From Elymus sibiricus (taxonomy: Eukaryota > Streptophyta > Magnoliopsida > Poales > Poaceae): a stretch of DNA of 64,000 nt. Position 1 is the stretch's first letter, and each line of letters opens with the position of its first letter. The stretch spans positions 429,141,379 to 429,205,378 of the forward strand of contig CM077676.1 of NCBI GenBank assembly GCA_039707655.1. The letters run 5' to 3'. Position numbers and translations under genes: made by a program. Shown piece after piece: positions 45,085 through 55,566 of the stretch. The notes below the pieces were generated by a model. That model was not told the origin of the DNA, did not search any database, and worked only from the letters and a program-made list of their open reading frames with translations.

Positions 45085-46219
45085 ATGGCAACGCAAGCGG
45101 ATCCTCGTCTTTCTCCTCAAGTGGTAGCCTTCTCTCAATCTCCATTAACAAAGCTATTTACATGCACCGCGTTGGCTTCGATTGACTTCTTTTTTTCTGT
45201 AATAGATTTGCGCCGTATTTGTTGATCAATACTATCATATTCTACATGAGACACCAGACCAGGCGTACAAATTTTATCAAGACAGGAGCACGATTGGCCG
45301 GCCATGTCCCGATGGAGTCATGGAATACGCAACAACACTGGTCGTAAGTTCTTCCATATGAAAGTTAGTTTTGTTACAAACTGGAGTATCAATTTTTATA
45401 CGGAAATATTCACACAAAAAACTTTATATGAAAATCCTATTATTAAGTAAAACTTCTACACATAATTTGTATCTACTAGTTAGTTTAGATTGGTAACTGC
45501 TCCCTCGATTTTAGCTAACGGCCATCAAGTTGGACTTGTGTGTAAACTTTTTGTAGAATTTGTACGTACAAGTCCCATTGCTCACTTTTATATACTTCGA
45601 ATTCAAATAATACTTCTTAATTAATTCTACCCCTTGTGTGTTTGAACAACAGGAGATCAACAAAACATTAATATCTATGGACTTTGGCAAATACTTGACG
45701 GAGATAAAGACTGCAGATGTAGTATCGTCTCACAATGGTGGTGTGCTCATTGTTGTCACTGGATCGTTAACCATGGCTGATGATGTTCGCCAAAACTTTA
45801 CGCAGTCGTTCTTCCTTGCACCACAAGAAGGTGGTGGCTATTTTCTCCTCAATGACATATTTAGAATTATGTCTAAAACGTCACGACTTGCCATAACTCA
45901 ATCCGATAGTCAAGAAAATGAGATCAAGAGTAATGTCGGCCCTACTCTTGAATCAAGAGAGGCAGAGCGCGTGAAGACTGGCCATGTAGCAATGGAGAAT
46001 AAGCTTGGAGACTTTGAAGTTCTAAACCCCTCTGCTAATGGCACAACATATGAAAATTATGATGACACCGAGCCACTTGTGCAAGTGAACAAAGAGGATC
46101 TAGAAGGGATCCATGATGCTTTTCCTGCTCCACCTCAACCTCGAAAGGATGCTACTAGCAGCTCTTACGCATCAATCGTGACTTCCTTGTTTTCCCGTCT
46201 ACTTAATGTGAGGGGTTAA
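45085..46219 (+). CDS. NTF2-domain protein, G3BP-like but without RRM
   Basis: Exons 45085-45123 (MATQADPRLSPQV), 45206-45343 and 45653-46219 join in phase to 247 residues with GT/AG borders. The NTF2-like fold covers about residues 14-125: FVDQYYHILHETPDQAYKFY, DGVMEYATTL, the LISMDFGKYLTEIKTADVVS strand-helix, NGGVLIVVTGSLTMADDVRQ, FTQSFFLAPQEGGGYFLLND. A low-complexity acidic linker follows, ending KDATSSSYASIVTSLFSRLL. In full-length plant G3BP homologues (stress-granule RNA-binding proteins, about 450 residues) an RRM follows a similar SYASIV motif; here a stop comes instead. It could still dimerise and bind FxFG or other NTF2-domain ligands. It may be a dominant-negative-type short form or a decaying copy. 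It is the open paralogue of the pseudogene at 4227-5186. Confidence 0.78.
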
Positions 46220-46700
46220 GGTCGCTCGAGGGTGTCTTAGGACCAGAAAAGGCCCTAACTTCTTCTAGAAAGGTGGCATTGCTCTTGACCCAAGAAGGAA
46301 TTGTCCAACTTAAGGCAGCTTGCTTTGCTCAGTACTATGTGTTACTATCATAGTGCGGATATATACTATTGTAGTTACTACATTCACATTGCATACAATC
46401 ATACATTATTATCATTTTCTTTATTTTTTTTGTGGAATCCCAATACAACATTATGGATATGATATTTTTTTATTAACCTTTTCATTTGATGTTCTATGAT
46501 AATGTATGATCATACGAAAATGCTAAAGTTATGAGCACGGGGGTCTACGCATGGGGCCAAAGGACAAACCTCCCCATTGATTTTGATTTAGCCACCCCCT
46601 CCCCCCGACAGTCTTTTCAACCTAACCACCATCGGATTTTCACGCCTTCTGTAAGATAAATTTGGTAACTTAGCATTACTCATCATAACATGGTACTCCC
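46220..46700. repeat. 3' flank shared with 3860-4226 (inverted)
   Basis: GAAAGGTGGCATTGCTC, GGAATTGTCCAACTT, GATTTTGATTTAGCCACCCC and ATTACTCATCATAA all occur in reverse complement and reverse order at 3860-4226. The duplication therefore extends past the gene. A Stowaway-type end (TACTCCCTCCGATCCG, 46693) closes the shared part. Confidence 0.75.
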
Positions 46701-46752
46701 TCCGATCCGAATTAGTTAATGCAACCTCTATACAATGTCCATTTATATTGTA

Positions 46753-46780
46753 CTAGCACAATGCCCGTGCATTGCTACGG
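46753..46780 (-). mobile_element. Helitron-like 3' terminus (hairpin plus CTAG, next to T)
   Basis: Minus strand: CCGTAGCAATGCACGGG hairpin (stem CCGT/ACGG), then CATTGTGCTAG followed by T. This fits the Helitron 3' rule better than the other two sites. The motif family with ATGCCCGTGCATTGCTACGG is frequent in grass genomes. The body would lie to the right. The 5' end was not found. Confidence 0.55.
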
Positions 46781-47221
46781 AGTCTGTGCGTTGCAGCGGG
46801 AAAAACAAATCCTAACACGCCCTTAACGACTCATTCTTGTTGCCACGCACCCTCTTCACCGCCGCCGCCAATGGTGGTCAGGTGTCCAACTGTTCGCGAT
46901 GAACGTAATCAATCCCAAGGTAACAAGCTTCATCTTATATTATGGGACGAAGGGAGTAGTTTGTATGCCCTACACCATAGAGGAAAAGTTTATCGACCTT
47001 GAAAATTCACCAGGCGAATCTGATAGACCACAATGGCATTATCAATCTAGAATGAATTGGAGATGCTCATACAACCAACTATCTTGGAAACGGGTATCAA
47101 ATAATTGAGATTTAAATGGGTGCTTAAATCTGTGTCCTAATTAAGATATTGCTAAGAGATTACAGGGAACATTACAGCAAATGTAAGGCATGATTACTTC
47201 TTAGCTGCTTACCTGGCTGCA

Positions 47222-47301
47222 TTATTAGTATACATGCGCAGTTCCTGTGGGATCCATACAAACCGATTGCCAGCCGTCATCGATTATGTCAAACTTAGGA
47301 G
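47222..47301 (-). pseudogene. Exon fragment resembling raffinose synthase / alkaline alpha-galactosidase
   Basis: After a TTTCCACAG acceptor the minus strand reads APKFDIIDDGWQSVCMDPTG, the glycoside hydrolase 36 signature (family: PKFVIIDDGWQ.. followed by DP.G.A). Sequence then degrades with stops within about 25 bp. It is only one exon long and sits upstream of the Helitron-like end on the same strand, suggesting capture. Confidence 0.65.
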
Positions 47302-47637
47302 CTGTGGAAAATTAGAAAAATACACTTCATGGTGTTTAAGATTATGATAAGCATTAATATCGAGGTGGAGATATGCGACATAAAGAAGGTACCTGTGCTT
47401 TTCCCCAAATGAGAGAATCTCTGGGAGTGTCTCTCAATTGCTTAGCAAAAAGAAAATTCATGTGATGTAGTATAATATAGAGGAACTTATTCACACGAGA
47501 TCCTCTGATAAGTAATAGAGGAACTTTCATTGAACTTATTCAGGTAATTGCCTCTCAAATGCTTAGCAAAAAGAAAATTCATGTGACGTACCAGGATTTC
47601 TCTCTTACAAATTTACAGTACAACCAAAGGGCTAACC
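47302..47637. other. No gene seen; short direct repeat
   Basis: CAATTGCTTAGCAAAAAGAA with AATTCATGTGA (47437-47466) recurs at about 47557-47587 with small changes. No coding frame was recognised. Confidence 0.4.
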
Positions 47638-49187
47638 CAGGGCCGGCCCTGGGGTATGGTCGGCGGGGCGATGGCCCAAGGCCCAGGCGAGGGGGGGGGG
47701 CATGATGGAGTATATATATATATACTATAGCCCAGCAAAAAATAGGTAAAAAAATACAAAAGAAAAGAAATAAGATGGGCTAGGCCCGTCAGATAGCTAG
47801 CTAGCGATCGCCGATCGATTAGCGAACGCGAAGCGTCAGGCGCCGTGACTCACGCCAGTTGCCAGGCACGACTGCTCGTTTTCCTTCGTAGGTTCGTCGA
47901 CCGTGAACGGTGAACCGTCGCCCGTCGGCCTCCTCGCTCGACGCCTTGCCGCGTCGCCCTCGCCTCGGCCGCCGCTGGAGCTGCGCACGCCGCATGGCAG
48001 TCCGGCAGCCCGGCCATCCGCCCATCCGGCATCCGGCAAGGCGGCACCGTGGCAATACCTATACAACTAAAGTATACATCCGGCAAGTCTGAAGTCTGCA
48101 ACGCGGCTGTCCCCAATCCCTGAAAGTCTGCAAGTCAGTACGTTTGAAAGTCTGCAAGTCAGTACGTTTAAAATTTTCTAATCCAATCTATCAATTTTTT
48201 GTCATTCTATGTACATGTCTAGGGTTCCAATCATCCGATGTATAAATTCCTAATTCTTTTTATCCTCTTTTGATCTTTTCTTCATGATTTTAGGACATTA
48301 GCCTGCCATGTTACCTAAGAAGAAGCAATTGTCGGGTGCTGAAAAAAGGAGGAAAAAGAAAGAAAGTGATCTGAAAATTCTACCACTGAAGGGTTCTTTG
48401 AATAAGTTCTTTACATCTTCAAGCAATGTTGATGTCAGTGAAGAACAAGGGCAGGAAACTACGCCCGAGCATGAAAATTCAGATGTTGAGGTCAATGAAT
48501 AAATCATCTGATGTTGATCTTCATGATTTTGTCTCTGAGTTAAAAGTGTTGCAGGTAACTTTGCCAGATGGTTTGATGTCAGCGCTTGAGATTCTTCAGT
48601 TTGTTATGGCTGTAGATTGCTATCCAAATGTCTCTGTTGCCTATCGGATCCTCTTAACAGTGCCTGTGACTGTAGCCTCAGCTGAAAGAAGTTTCTCTAA
48701 ACTGAAACTACTGAAAAATTATTTGAGGTCAACTATGTTGCAAGATAGATTGAATGGCCTGGCTATGTGCTGCATTGAGAAGGATATCTTGGACAATGTT
48801 GATCTTGATTGTGCCCTTAATGACTTTGCATCAAGAAATGCCCGAAGAAACTTTTTTTGAAGCACTGAAGTATTATTGTTGTCGATGGAGTCAGTCTAAT
48901 TTGCTTCTTATTTCAGGTAATCATGTCATGTTAGTTTCATTTTGCGATCTTTTTAGTATTATTGTTGTTGATGGAGTCAGTTCGAATTTGGTTATTATTG
49001 TTCTCGATGGAGTCATTTGAATTATTATAGTCAAATTTTAAACTAAAGATGTGTGATTGAAAGTTACTCTAATAAGTTATATATATAACGCACACGCATA
49101 TATATATATATGGTCTTAGGAGTTAGGACATAGGGGCCCATGTCGTCGAGTTCGCCTAGGGCCTCCCGAAACACAAGGCTGGCCCTG
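47638..49187 (+). mobile_element. hAT transposon, deletion derivative (TSD GGCTAACC)
   Basis: The ends are CAGGGCCGGCCCTGGGG on the left and, reversed, CAGGGCCAGCCTTGTG on the right. GGCTAACC is duplicated at 47630-47637 and 49188-49195. At 1550 bp it keeps both ends of a transposase gene (48308-48860) but not the catalytic middle, so it must rely on a helper element. A small direct repeat (TGAAAGTCTGCAAGTCAGTA) occurs at 48120-48170. Confidence 0.93.
48308..48860 (+). pseudogene. hAT transposase, ends only: basic N-terminus and dimerisation domain
   Basis: Frame 1 (48308-48502) starts MLPKKKQLSGAEKRRKKKES, a basic leader typical of the hAT/TTF-zinc-finger (ZMYM1-like) group, followed by LKGSLNKFF and an acidic stretch. 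Frame 2 (to 48860) carries the C-terminal dimerisation domain: ILQFVMAVDCYPNVSVAYRI, LLTVPVTVASAERSFSKLKL, LKNYLRSTMLQDRLNGLAM. Between them the DDE catalytic core and zinc finger are gone, and a frame change near 48500 marks the deletion junction. Retained dimerisation ability could in principle interfere with active transposase; that is inference. Confidence 0.85.
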
Positions 49188-49195
49188 GGCTAACC

Positions 49196-49439
49196 GGTAA
49201 GTAAAGGGATTTATTTGTGAACAACATCATATCCGAGGACTAAATTGACAAACCACCATATGAATAATGCTTTTCTGATCCAACTCTAGCATGCGTTTCC
49301 ATGCCTTTTCCTCCCGTGCAAGTAAACGGCCGCCGCTGACTGTGAGGGCCTGCGCACCGCCGCTGTCCTGGAGCCACGCCGCCACGCGCACCCGTTCTGC
49401 GCGACGGTCTAGGTCCATCACTGCAGTGCCTAGGTGGCC
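49196..49439. other. No gene seen
   Basis: GC-rich piece with the word GAACGGGTGCGCGTGG (minus strand) repeated at about 49386-49401 and 49444-49459. Frames here have no family features. Confidence 0.4.
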
Positions 49440-49700
49440 GCACCACGCGCACCCGTTCCATCCATTTCGATGCTATGTATGCTCTATTACTGAATAAAAT
49501 GAGCTCGACTAGTTCGTGTCCATGCATATGTTGATCGATGTTGCAATCTACATAGCGTCGACAATGGCTATTGTTGGGTGCTTGATATCTCATTCAACTG
49601 CCACTCGCATTAAAAATGGAAAAAAAATGAGAAGAACAAAAACTGGCAAGCATTTGGTTATGCATGGTTGACTTGAGTACCGGGGGCTGAAATAATAAGA
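49440..49700. repeat. Segment shared with 60-365 (inverted), without the LINE insert
   Basis: Reverse complement of the left-end segment. GTCCATGCATATGTTGATCG shows the unoccupied site of the LINE-like insertion at 171-294. Confidence 0.75.
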
Positions 49701-49899
49701 CAATGCCACCAGATAACTTATCCAACTGCCACTGCCAATCCTGGTATTGTTTCCTTAAAGAACTATACAAGGAATGGTTTATTCGCCATGATCGGATCAA
49801 TCGGTTTGCAACCATTGCTCGAGCTCAACAAAGGATAAGTTTGAATATTTTCTGAATGTTACCAACCTAATATTCCTGAATTCATTTGGCTATTAAGTA

Positions 49900-49980
49900 C
49901 TCCCTCTATAAACTAATATAAGACCTTTTAGATCACTAAAGTAATGATCTAAAATGTCTTCTATTAGTTTATAGAGGAGG
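49900..49980. mobile_element. Short Stowaway-like MITE (81 bp, TA target)
   Basis: CTCCCTCTATAAACTAATAT on the left pairs with the reversed right end CCTCCTCTATAAACTAATAG. TA lies on both sides. The whole element folds into one hairpin. Confidence 0.85.
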
Positions 49981-50082
49981 TAGTTTCTGTAAGGATCATG
50001 TTGGTGGTCTTAACATAAACACTAGCAGGCGGAAGGCGCGGCGGCACGCCGCTCATGAAAGAGGCCATGCGAGTGCCCGTCA

Positions 50083-50196
50083 TTAGCTTTCGACTTCAAC
50101 AAAGATCTCTGCTAGCGTGCCATCAACATATTTCTTCAGCTCTCGTTTGCTCAGTGTACCATTTGTATCTTTATTTAGTACGAAGATAACTCGTCT
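50083..50196 (-). pseudogene. Exon fragment resembling TON2/FASS (PP2A B'' subunit)
   Basis: Minus strand: VIFVLNKDTNGTLSKRELKK then YVDGTLAEIFVE. This is the EF-hand-type segment of the plant TONNEAU2 phosphatase regulatory subunit (family: DKD.NGTLSKQELKEYADGT). It terminates at a TAA right after EIFVE, with a small deletion inferred. No neighbouring TON2 exons were found. Confidence 0.65.
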
Positions 50197-50682
50197 TTCA
50201 CCAGATTAAAGCCACAACTAAGTCAAAACATCCATCCTACAAACGGTTTCTGCGTGAACTGGATAATAAAAAAGGATATTTAATTACCTAGCATCAAATC
50301 TTTTAAGCTCCATAGATTTGAATGTCCAGTTGGCATGCGTGCGCGCGCACACACACACAGACAACACATTGATCATGCGCATACAGAGTTTGAATATGCA
50401 TACGTATATTGAATTGTACAGGAGAGAAAATATTGAAGTACTATTGCTCACCATCAATTAACAAACAAAAATGATAACCAATACCTTTTGAACAACTAAA
50501 ATGGAGTACAATATTGAAACTCCATATGTAGCAAGTAAAAGAACCAATGAAGCACAATTAGAAAAACAAGGTGAACTACAGAGATAGGAAAAGTAACAGA
50601 GGTTTGTAGTTCTCAAGCTTGACGATCACATGAAGAAAAATGAAGTCATTTATTTCTACTATAACATGTATATGGGAAATGA

Positions 50683-50919
50683 TCATGTTAGCAACTCTTC
50701 AAATGTGATAGCCTTGGCAACTGTAGGAAAGCTTTCATGTCCCTTCAACTGATCCATGACAATATGGCCATGTGCACCACTCTACATACTGAAATCTAAG
50801 TTGCCAACCGAGGGAATACTATCAATCATCATAGCTAGCTGCTCACTATCTGTTATTAGTGTATCCATATAACATGTTATTTCTCTCACTGTGACACCAA
50901 ACTCTTTGAATCTCCGAAC
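50683..50919 (-). pseudogene. Fragment resembling chloroplast stromal processing peptidase (M16 protease)
   Basis: After a TGTTTTAG acceptor: VRRFKEFGVTVREITCYMDT, LITDSEQLAMMIDSIPSVGN, LDFSM, a TAG, then HIVMDQLKGHESFPTVAKAI and TFEELL. This matches, in order, a middle part of SPP (family: NLDFIMESDALGHTVMDQ..GHESL). The in-frame TAG and single-exon extent show it is non-functional. The zinc-binding HxxEH region is not present. Confidence 0.7.
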
Positions 50920-51700
50920 CTAAAACAACACAAGAGAAGTTAGTAAAAATAAATGGAACACTCGCGATAAAATGGCTTGGTAAAAAGAACTCTGTCAAGA
51001 AACTTTTGAGTGTGATCAATCCAGTGGAAACCATTACCAACCATCCATTGGTTCTCCTACTAAATACAAATCCTTGAACGTTTCTTGAGCTGTCTAGAGT
51101 TCAAGCTTTACCTGGATGAATGCCAACTGGGCTGGTGAGTTTTGGTAGTGCTGCTGCTAGCTACGTTTTGCGTCTTGTGCATTATATTTGGGCTGCGCTG
51201 ATGCTAGTCTGAAGCATAGTTGCCAGGAATGCTCGTCGACGGGGTCGAGGAACGGGGTCGCGGGTCGAGGGTTGTCACCCCTCTGGGACGAGGTGCAACG
51301 AAGAGTACACTTCTTCCAGATGCTAACTGGAGACCTGGATCGCGATCCAAAGAATTTTGGGTCGATGACCCTGGTACGATACGTCGGGTCATGGTACGCG
51401 ATACAAAGATCTGGACGTTCCCTCCAAAAATAATACAATATGTGCTAATATATTTCCCAATATTGCACGGAGGGAATCCCGCCAGAAAATTTTACGTCTA
51501 ATTTTTTTTACATTAAATTGTCTTCCATCTCAGCAACTAACAAAAGTGGTTAAAAGAAATGGGGCCACAAGTGTACTGATGACCACGCCATGATTTTCTC
51601 GTCTGCCTTTTTTCTCACACCAAGCGTTTTGCTCCAGGAACAATCTCAAACCATCTCAAAATAAAAAAGTATCCCAAATCCTTCACCGTTGTTCTTCTCC
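50920..51700. other. No gene seen
   Basis: The minus strand at 51000-51050 reads FHWIDHTQKFLDRVLFTKPF, perhaps read-through from the SPP-like fragment's former intron. The rest has only incidental frames. GGGTCGA(T/G)GA-type words recur here and at 52060-52090. Confidence 0.35.
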
Positions 51701-51713
51701 AAAGCTCCAGCGG

Positions 51714-51800
51714 ACCAGTCCCCCGTGGATCCATCTGCAGGTCGCACATCGTCATTGGTCCCCCGTGGATCCATCTCCAGGTCCCATATCCGTCATTGAC
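51714..51800. repeat. Tandem duplication of about 45 bp
   Basis: (A/T)GTCCCCCGTGGATCCATCT then (G/C)CAGGTC and CGTCATT occurs twice in a row. No function is seen. Confidence 0.75.
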
Positions 51801-52112
51801 GGAAATGGGACAGGAGAGGCCGCATACGGCAGCGGACAGGTCGGCGGCCGGCCGCCGGCAGGCGAGTGGCAGATGGCGGAAGGACGGACTCCGGCAGTCC
51901 GGTGGTGGAGCGCGATTTTCTGGTGCTCAGGTAGGCCTCAATTCATCAAGGACTCCTTGTCTTCTTCCATACCGATCTGGGTCAGCACCGATTGATCGGG
52001 GTCACGACCAATCCATCAATCCTGCTCGATCCGGCCTCGTCCCCGATTCTCCGTTCTGGGTCGATCGACCCCGGGTCAGGCGACGCACCAACGACCCGCG
52101 AACCAACCTAAG

Positions 52113-53160
52113 GGCTCGCGGCTGTTTATTTTTTGGACAAAGGGTGGATTTTATTGACTTTTTTTGAACACAGTACAGACGCAAGCGCTCATATATACGC
52201 GCATACACTCACCTCTATGAACGCACACACGCACACCCTATCCTTATGAGCACCTTCGAGAGACTGAGCCGGCATATCATCTTAAGATTTACGAAGTCAC
52301 CGTAGGTACCTCGTCGTCGACGGGAACGTCTTCTCCCACTGAAAGCGCATCGCTGGAAATCCTGAAATAAATCCAGTAATAATGCGAGCACCAGGACTTG
52401 AACCTTGGTGGGCTGGGGATACCACTGTCCCTCTAACCATCCAACCACAGGTTGGTTCGGATTTTATTGACTTAAAATGAAGCATCAAGAAGATACAAAA
52501 CACGATGAACCCACGCCCGGCCTCTGCATAGCTAAGATGCACACAGCCAAAAGCAACACACACAAACACGCCGGCAATTAGCGAAGTCATAAGACCAAAG
52601 CTATGCATAAAAGAGGAAAAATAAAAAAGTCCCAAAGCAATCAGATCCGCGATCGCCAAAACTAGAACAATACCATATCTGCACCAACCATATCATGACA
52701 CCACATGGACGATGAGGTCTTCAACAGCAATGCCTTCAGGAAGGGAGCGACGCTCAAGCGTCGTCGTCACCGGATGCAGCCACAAAGGCCAGAATTTAGG
52801 TTTTCACCCTGAAGAATCAGTCCAGAGCATGTCCGAGCAATGCTTTCAACAAGGTAACGACGTAAAAAAACATCGCCATTGCCAGGTATGACCAACACCG
52901 GTCGAAACTAGGCCTTCACCCCGGAGCTCTAGACTGGGTTCTCGAATAGCACCACCATCAAAGTCACTCACGTGTTGTCGCCACCATTTTTCCGCAATCC
53001 CAGCAGTACATGCGATGTGCCGTCGCCGCTGCACAACCATCCCTCTGCATCAAGCCATCGTCGTAGTTTTGCATCTCACCGCCGAAGTCAGCCGCCGGAT
53101 CTCGAGAGATGAACCCTCCTTAAGACCGTCGGATAACCACCGCCGTCGTTGAGCCGTAGG
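52113..53160. repeat. Dispersed repeat, copy 2 (other copy 24310-25215), split by a SINE
   Basis: From GACAAAGGGTGGATTTTATT it is interrupted at 52161-52458 by a SINE, then follows the same word order as copy 1 to about 53160. It lacks the (AC)n expansion and the hAT-like insertion of copy 1. Confidence 0.7.
52161..52458 (-). mobile_element. tRNA-derived SINE (15-bp TSD)
   Basis: On the minus strand the head CCTGTGGTTGGATGGTTAGA (box A-like) and AAGGTTCAAGTCCTGGTGC (box B) form a tRNA-like Pol III promoter. The tail ends CTGTACTGTGTTC plus A7. GGATTTTATTGACTT is duplicated at 52146-52160 and 52459-52473. The head resembles the grass Au-type SINEs. The 298-bp length is longer than the classic Au unit as I know it, so it may be a related family. 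Confidence 0.88.
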
Positions 53161-54640
53161 AGGTCAGTCACCATCAAACAGGCCGACCGGATCTGGATCA
53201 CCACCACCAAGCCTTCCAGATCTGAATCAAGGCAACCACGCCGGGACGTACCAAGCTGCGGCCCCCTGACTACAGATCCGATCGTCTGCCATACCGCAGA
53301 CAGTCGCCGGTTCCAAGACTCTGGCCGCCCGCACACCAGCACCAGGCCACCGCCGAGCAGAACCGCGTAGAGGCCGGCGTCCGCGCGTGCGCTACAGATC
53401 CGCGATGGGAGACACCACGTGCGCCCGCTGCCTCGGACAGCCAGCTGCCACCACGCCGCGACCCTCGCACGCTAGCTGCGTCATCTCGGGACAAGTCCGG
53501 CCGTGAGCCCGCGAAGCTGGGATCCATCAGGAGCTAACCCAGCAAGCCAGTGCACTCCGTGGCCTCGAGCCTCTGCCAGGATGAGCGGCCCACCGCGACC
53601 CCCACCCAAGGAGAGAGGAGTAGGTCCCGCCGCCACCGACGCCGAGCGGGCTTTGCCCGGCGGCACTCGCCGCCGGCGGCGGGGAGAGAGACGGCGGCTC
53701 GCGGCGACTAGTTGCACGCGCAGATCGCCCGCGGGGGAGCGACCGGGGCGTCAGTTACAGGCGAGTTGTTTTCTAACTCCCAAAAAATGGGAGAGATTTT
53801 TACTTCCCGGGCTCTGCACCAACTAAAGATGCATACGACCATTTTAATATGAGTACCAAGATGAACATGGTCCTCAGAATTTTTTAAATGAGTATCAAGA
53901 TATTTCTTGATGAGTGGTTCTACCACAACCAAGCTTGATCCTCAATAAATGGGGGAAAACACCTGTGCATCACCTGTCAATTCTAGGAATTGAACTCGGG
54001 TAGTTAGGCTCGCGGCTGTTTATAGGTGTCTACTTGCTTCCCCAAGCACTTATTGATCGAGAACTTGATTAAATTAGAGCCTGACACAAAGATTCAGAGG
54101 CTTTAGCCATCAGTACAATGCATCATGGTGGATGGGCTTCATTTAGTTGCCTTGTTTAGTTAGATGGGATCAACCAGGACTTTGGTTTCGCCCATGTGGA
54201 TCAGACCTCTCGCACGGTTCTAGGACAAAAGCTTCTTCGCATTTGGCGAAGGCCGGGGTGGGAAGCTTTCGCCTAGTTATAGTTGATCCATGCAGCCTCG
54301 GTTCTTGGTGAGGCGTTTCATCCCAGTTGAGTCGACTCCTCCTTATCAATAGTGACACGACATGTTCTCCAACAACTGGTGGTCTCGTGTATGTCCTTGA
54401 GAGACCAATGAAGGTAGGCATCTCCTTTTCGGGTGATGTCTCCGCTTTCTCTGCTCCAGAGTGAGCATCCGATATCCATCCTCTTTCCATGTAGTCATAA
54501 TATTGGTTAGTATTGTAGTATTATATTAAAGGGTAAATTTGATATATGCCACTACAAAGTTTCCAGTTTTGAAATATGTCATTACTATTCTTTGATTTAG
54601 AAACATGCCACTACAAAGTTCACAGCGGGAAGTACTCTCC
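53161..54640. other. No gene seen
   Basis: 53160-53760 is GC-rich with open frames on both strands but no domain. 53800-54530 is mixed. ATGCCACTACAAAGTT occurs twice (54546 and 54606), apparently repeat-derived. Confidence 0.4.
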
Positions 54641-54645
54641 ACACG

Positions 54646-55566
54646 ATGGAGGCCTCGGGCTCTGGCGACTCTGGCGACGCGCCCCCGCCCCCGGCGGGCG
54701 CCGCGGCCGGCGTCCCCTCCCTGCCCTGTGCCTCGCCGGATCCCCGGCCACCTTTCCCTCCACCCGCGTCGCCTGCCTCCCCGCCGCCTCCGTCCGCCCT
54801 TGAGGCTCTGCCGCGGCTCCGCTGGGCAGACCTCGCCGAGGATGACGAGGCTTCCCCGGACGCCGGCCGTCCTGGCACCTCCCTTCCCCCCCGTGCCCCC
54901 GTTCTTGCGACGCCGACCAGCGCGGCCGCTGGCTCAGCCTCCCGCTACGGAGGTTCTGCCTCCGGCTCGCGGCGGCGTTCGCAGAATCGGCCGATGAGCG
55001 CTGCTCGTCCGCCACGGGGCCAAGGCGCGGCCTTGCGGGGCTTGGGAGGTCGCCGACGCCGCTCCTGGGGAGTGGCGGGCCGGTCCGACCTGAGGCTGGC
55101 GCGTTCCTCGTGGCGTCCGTCCGCTACGCCCTCTCCCCGACCGGTTCCGGTGCCCCCTTCGGCCCTCCTCGCCCCCTCGGCCGCCGGTGATGTGGTGGCC
55201 CATTGCTCCCCGTTCCGGCCCTTTATCGCGACGTTTGGTTCTTCTGCGCTTCAGCTCCGCCCGTTCTCCGTCCCTCGACGCCCTTGGCCGGCAGCCGCGC
55301 TTCCCCTCGCCCCGGCGTCGGCGGCGGCGGCGGCATCCTCCAGCGAAGGGGAAACCCTCCCGCTCGGTGCCCCGCCCCCTGTCCTGGGCCGTGCCCTGAT
55401 GGGCCGTGATGCGCTGGCCCGTTCGCGCCGGGTGGCCTGCCTGCCCCTCAGGGCCCGTGGCCCCCTCCCCCAGGCCGGGGCGGCTGGGCCGTCGATCCTT
55501 GGGCCGGCTCCGTGCCCTAGGCCCACCGAGCCCCCGCGCTCGATCTGGCTCCCCTATGGACTACCG
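54646..55566 (+). pseudogene. GC-rich Pro/Ala-rich ORF, possibly LINE ORF1 start, cut by a Copia insertion
   Basis: Opens MEASGSGDSGDAPPPPAG and stays open for about 300 codons until the LTR at 55567, into which it reads by chance. LPRLRWADLAEDDEASPD resembles the short acidic motif near the start of ORF1 in plant L1-type LINEs. The rest is low-complexity and Arg/Pro/Ala-rich. High GC keeps other frames open too, so coding is not proven. A host exon is the alternative. Confidence 0.35.

Noticed and set aside
49240..49593. 117-codon minus-strand ORF over the shared segment
   Set aside because: It runs across the duplicated non-coding segment; the related segment at 60-365 has no matching frame.
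51157..52208. ORFs at 51157-51501 and 51765-52208
   Set aside because: Several overlapping frames on both strands, no domain or exon borders, partly running into the SINE.
54605..55526. Alternative-frame and antisense ORFs over the GC-rich block
   Set aside because: High GC content keeps several frames open; only the 54646 frame has a faint LINE ORF1-like motif.
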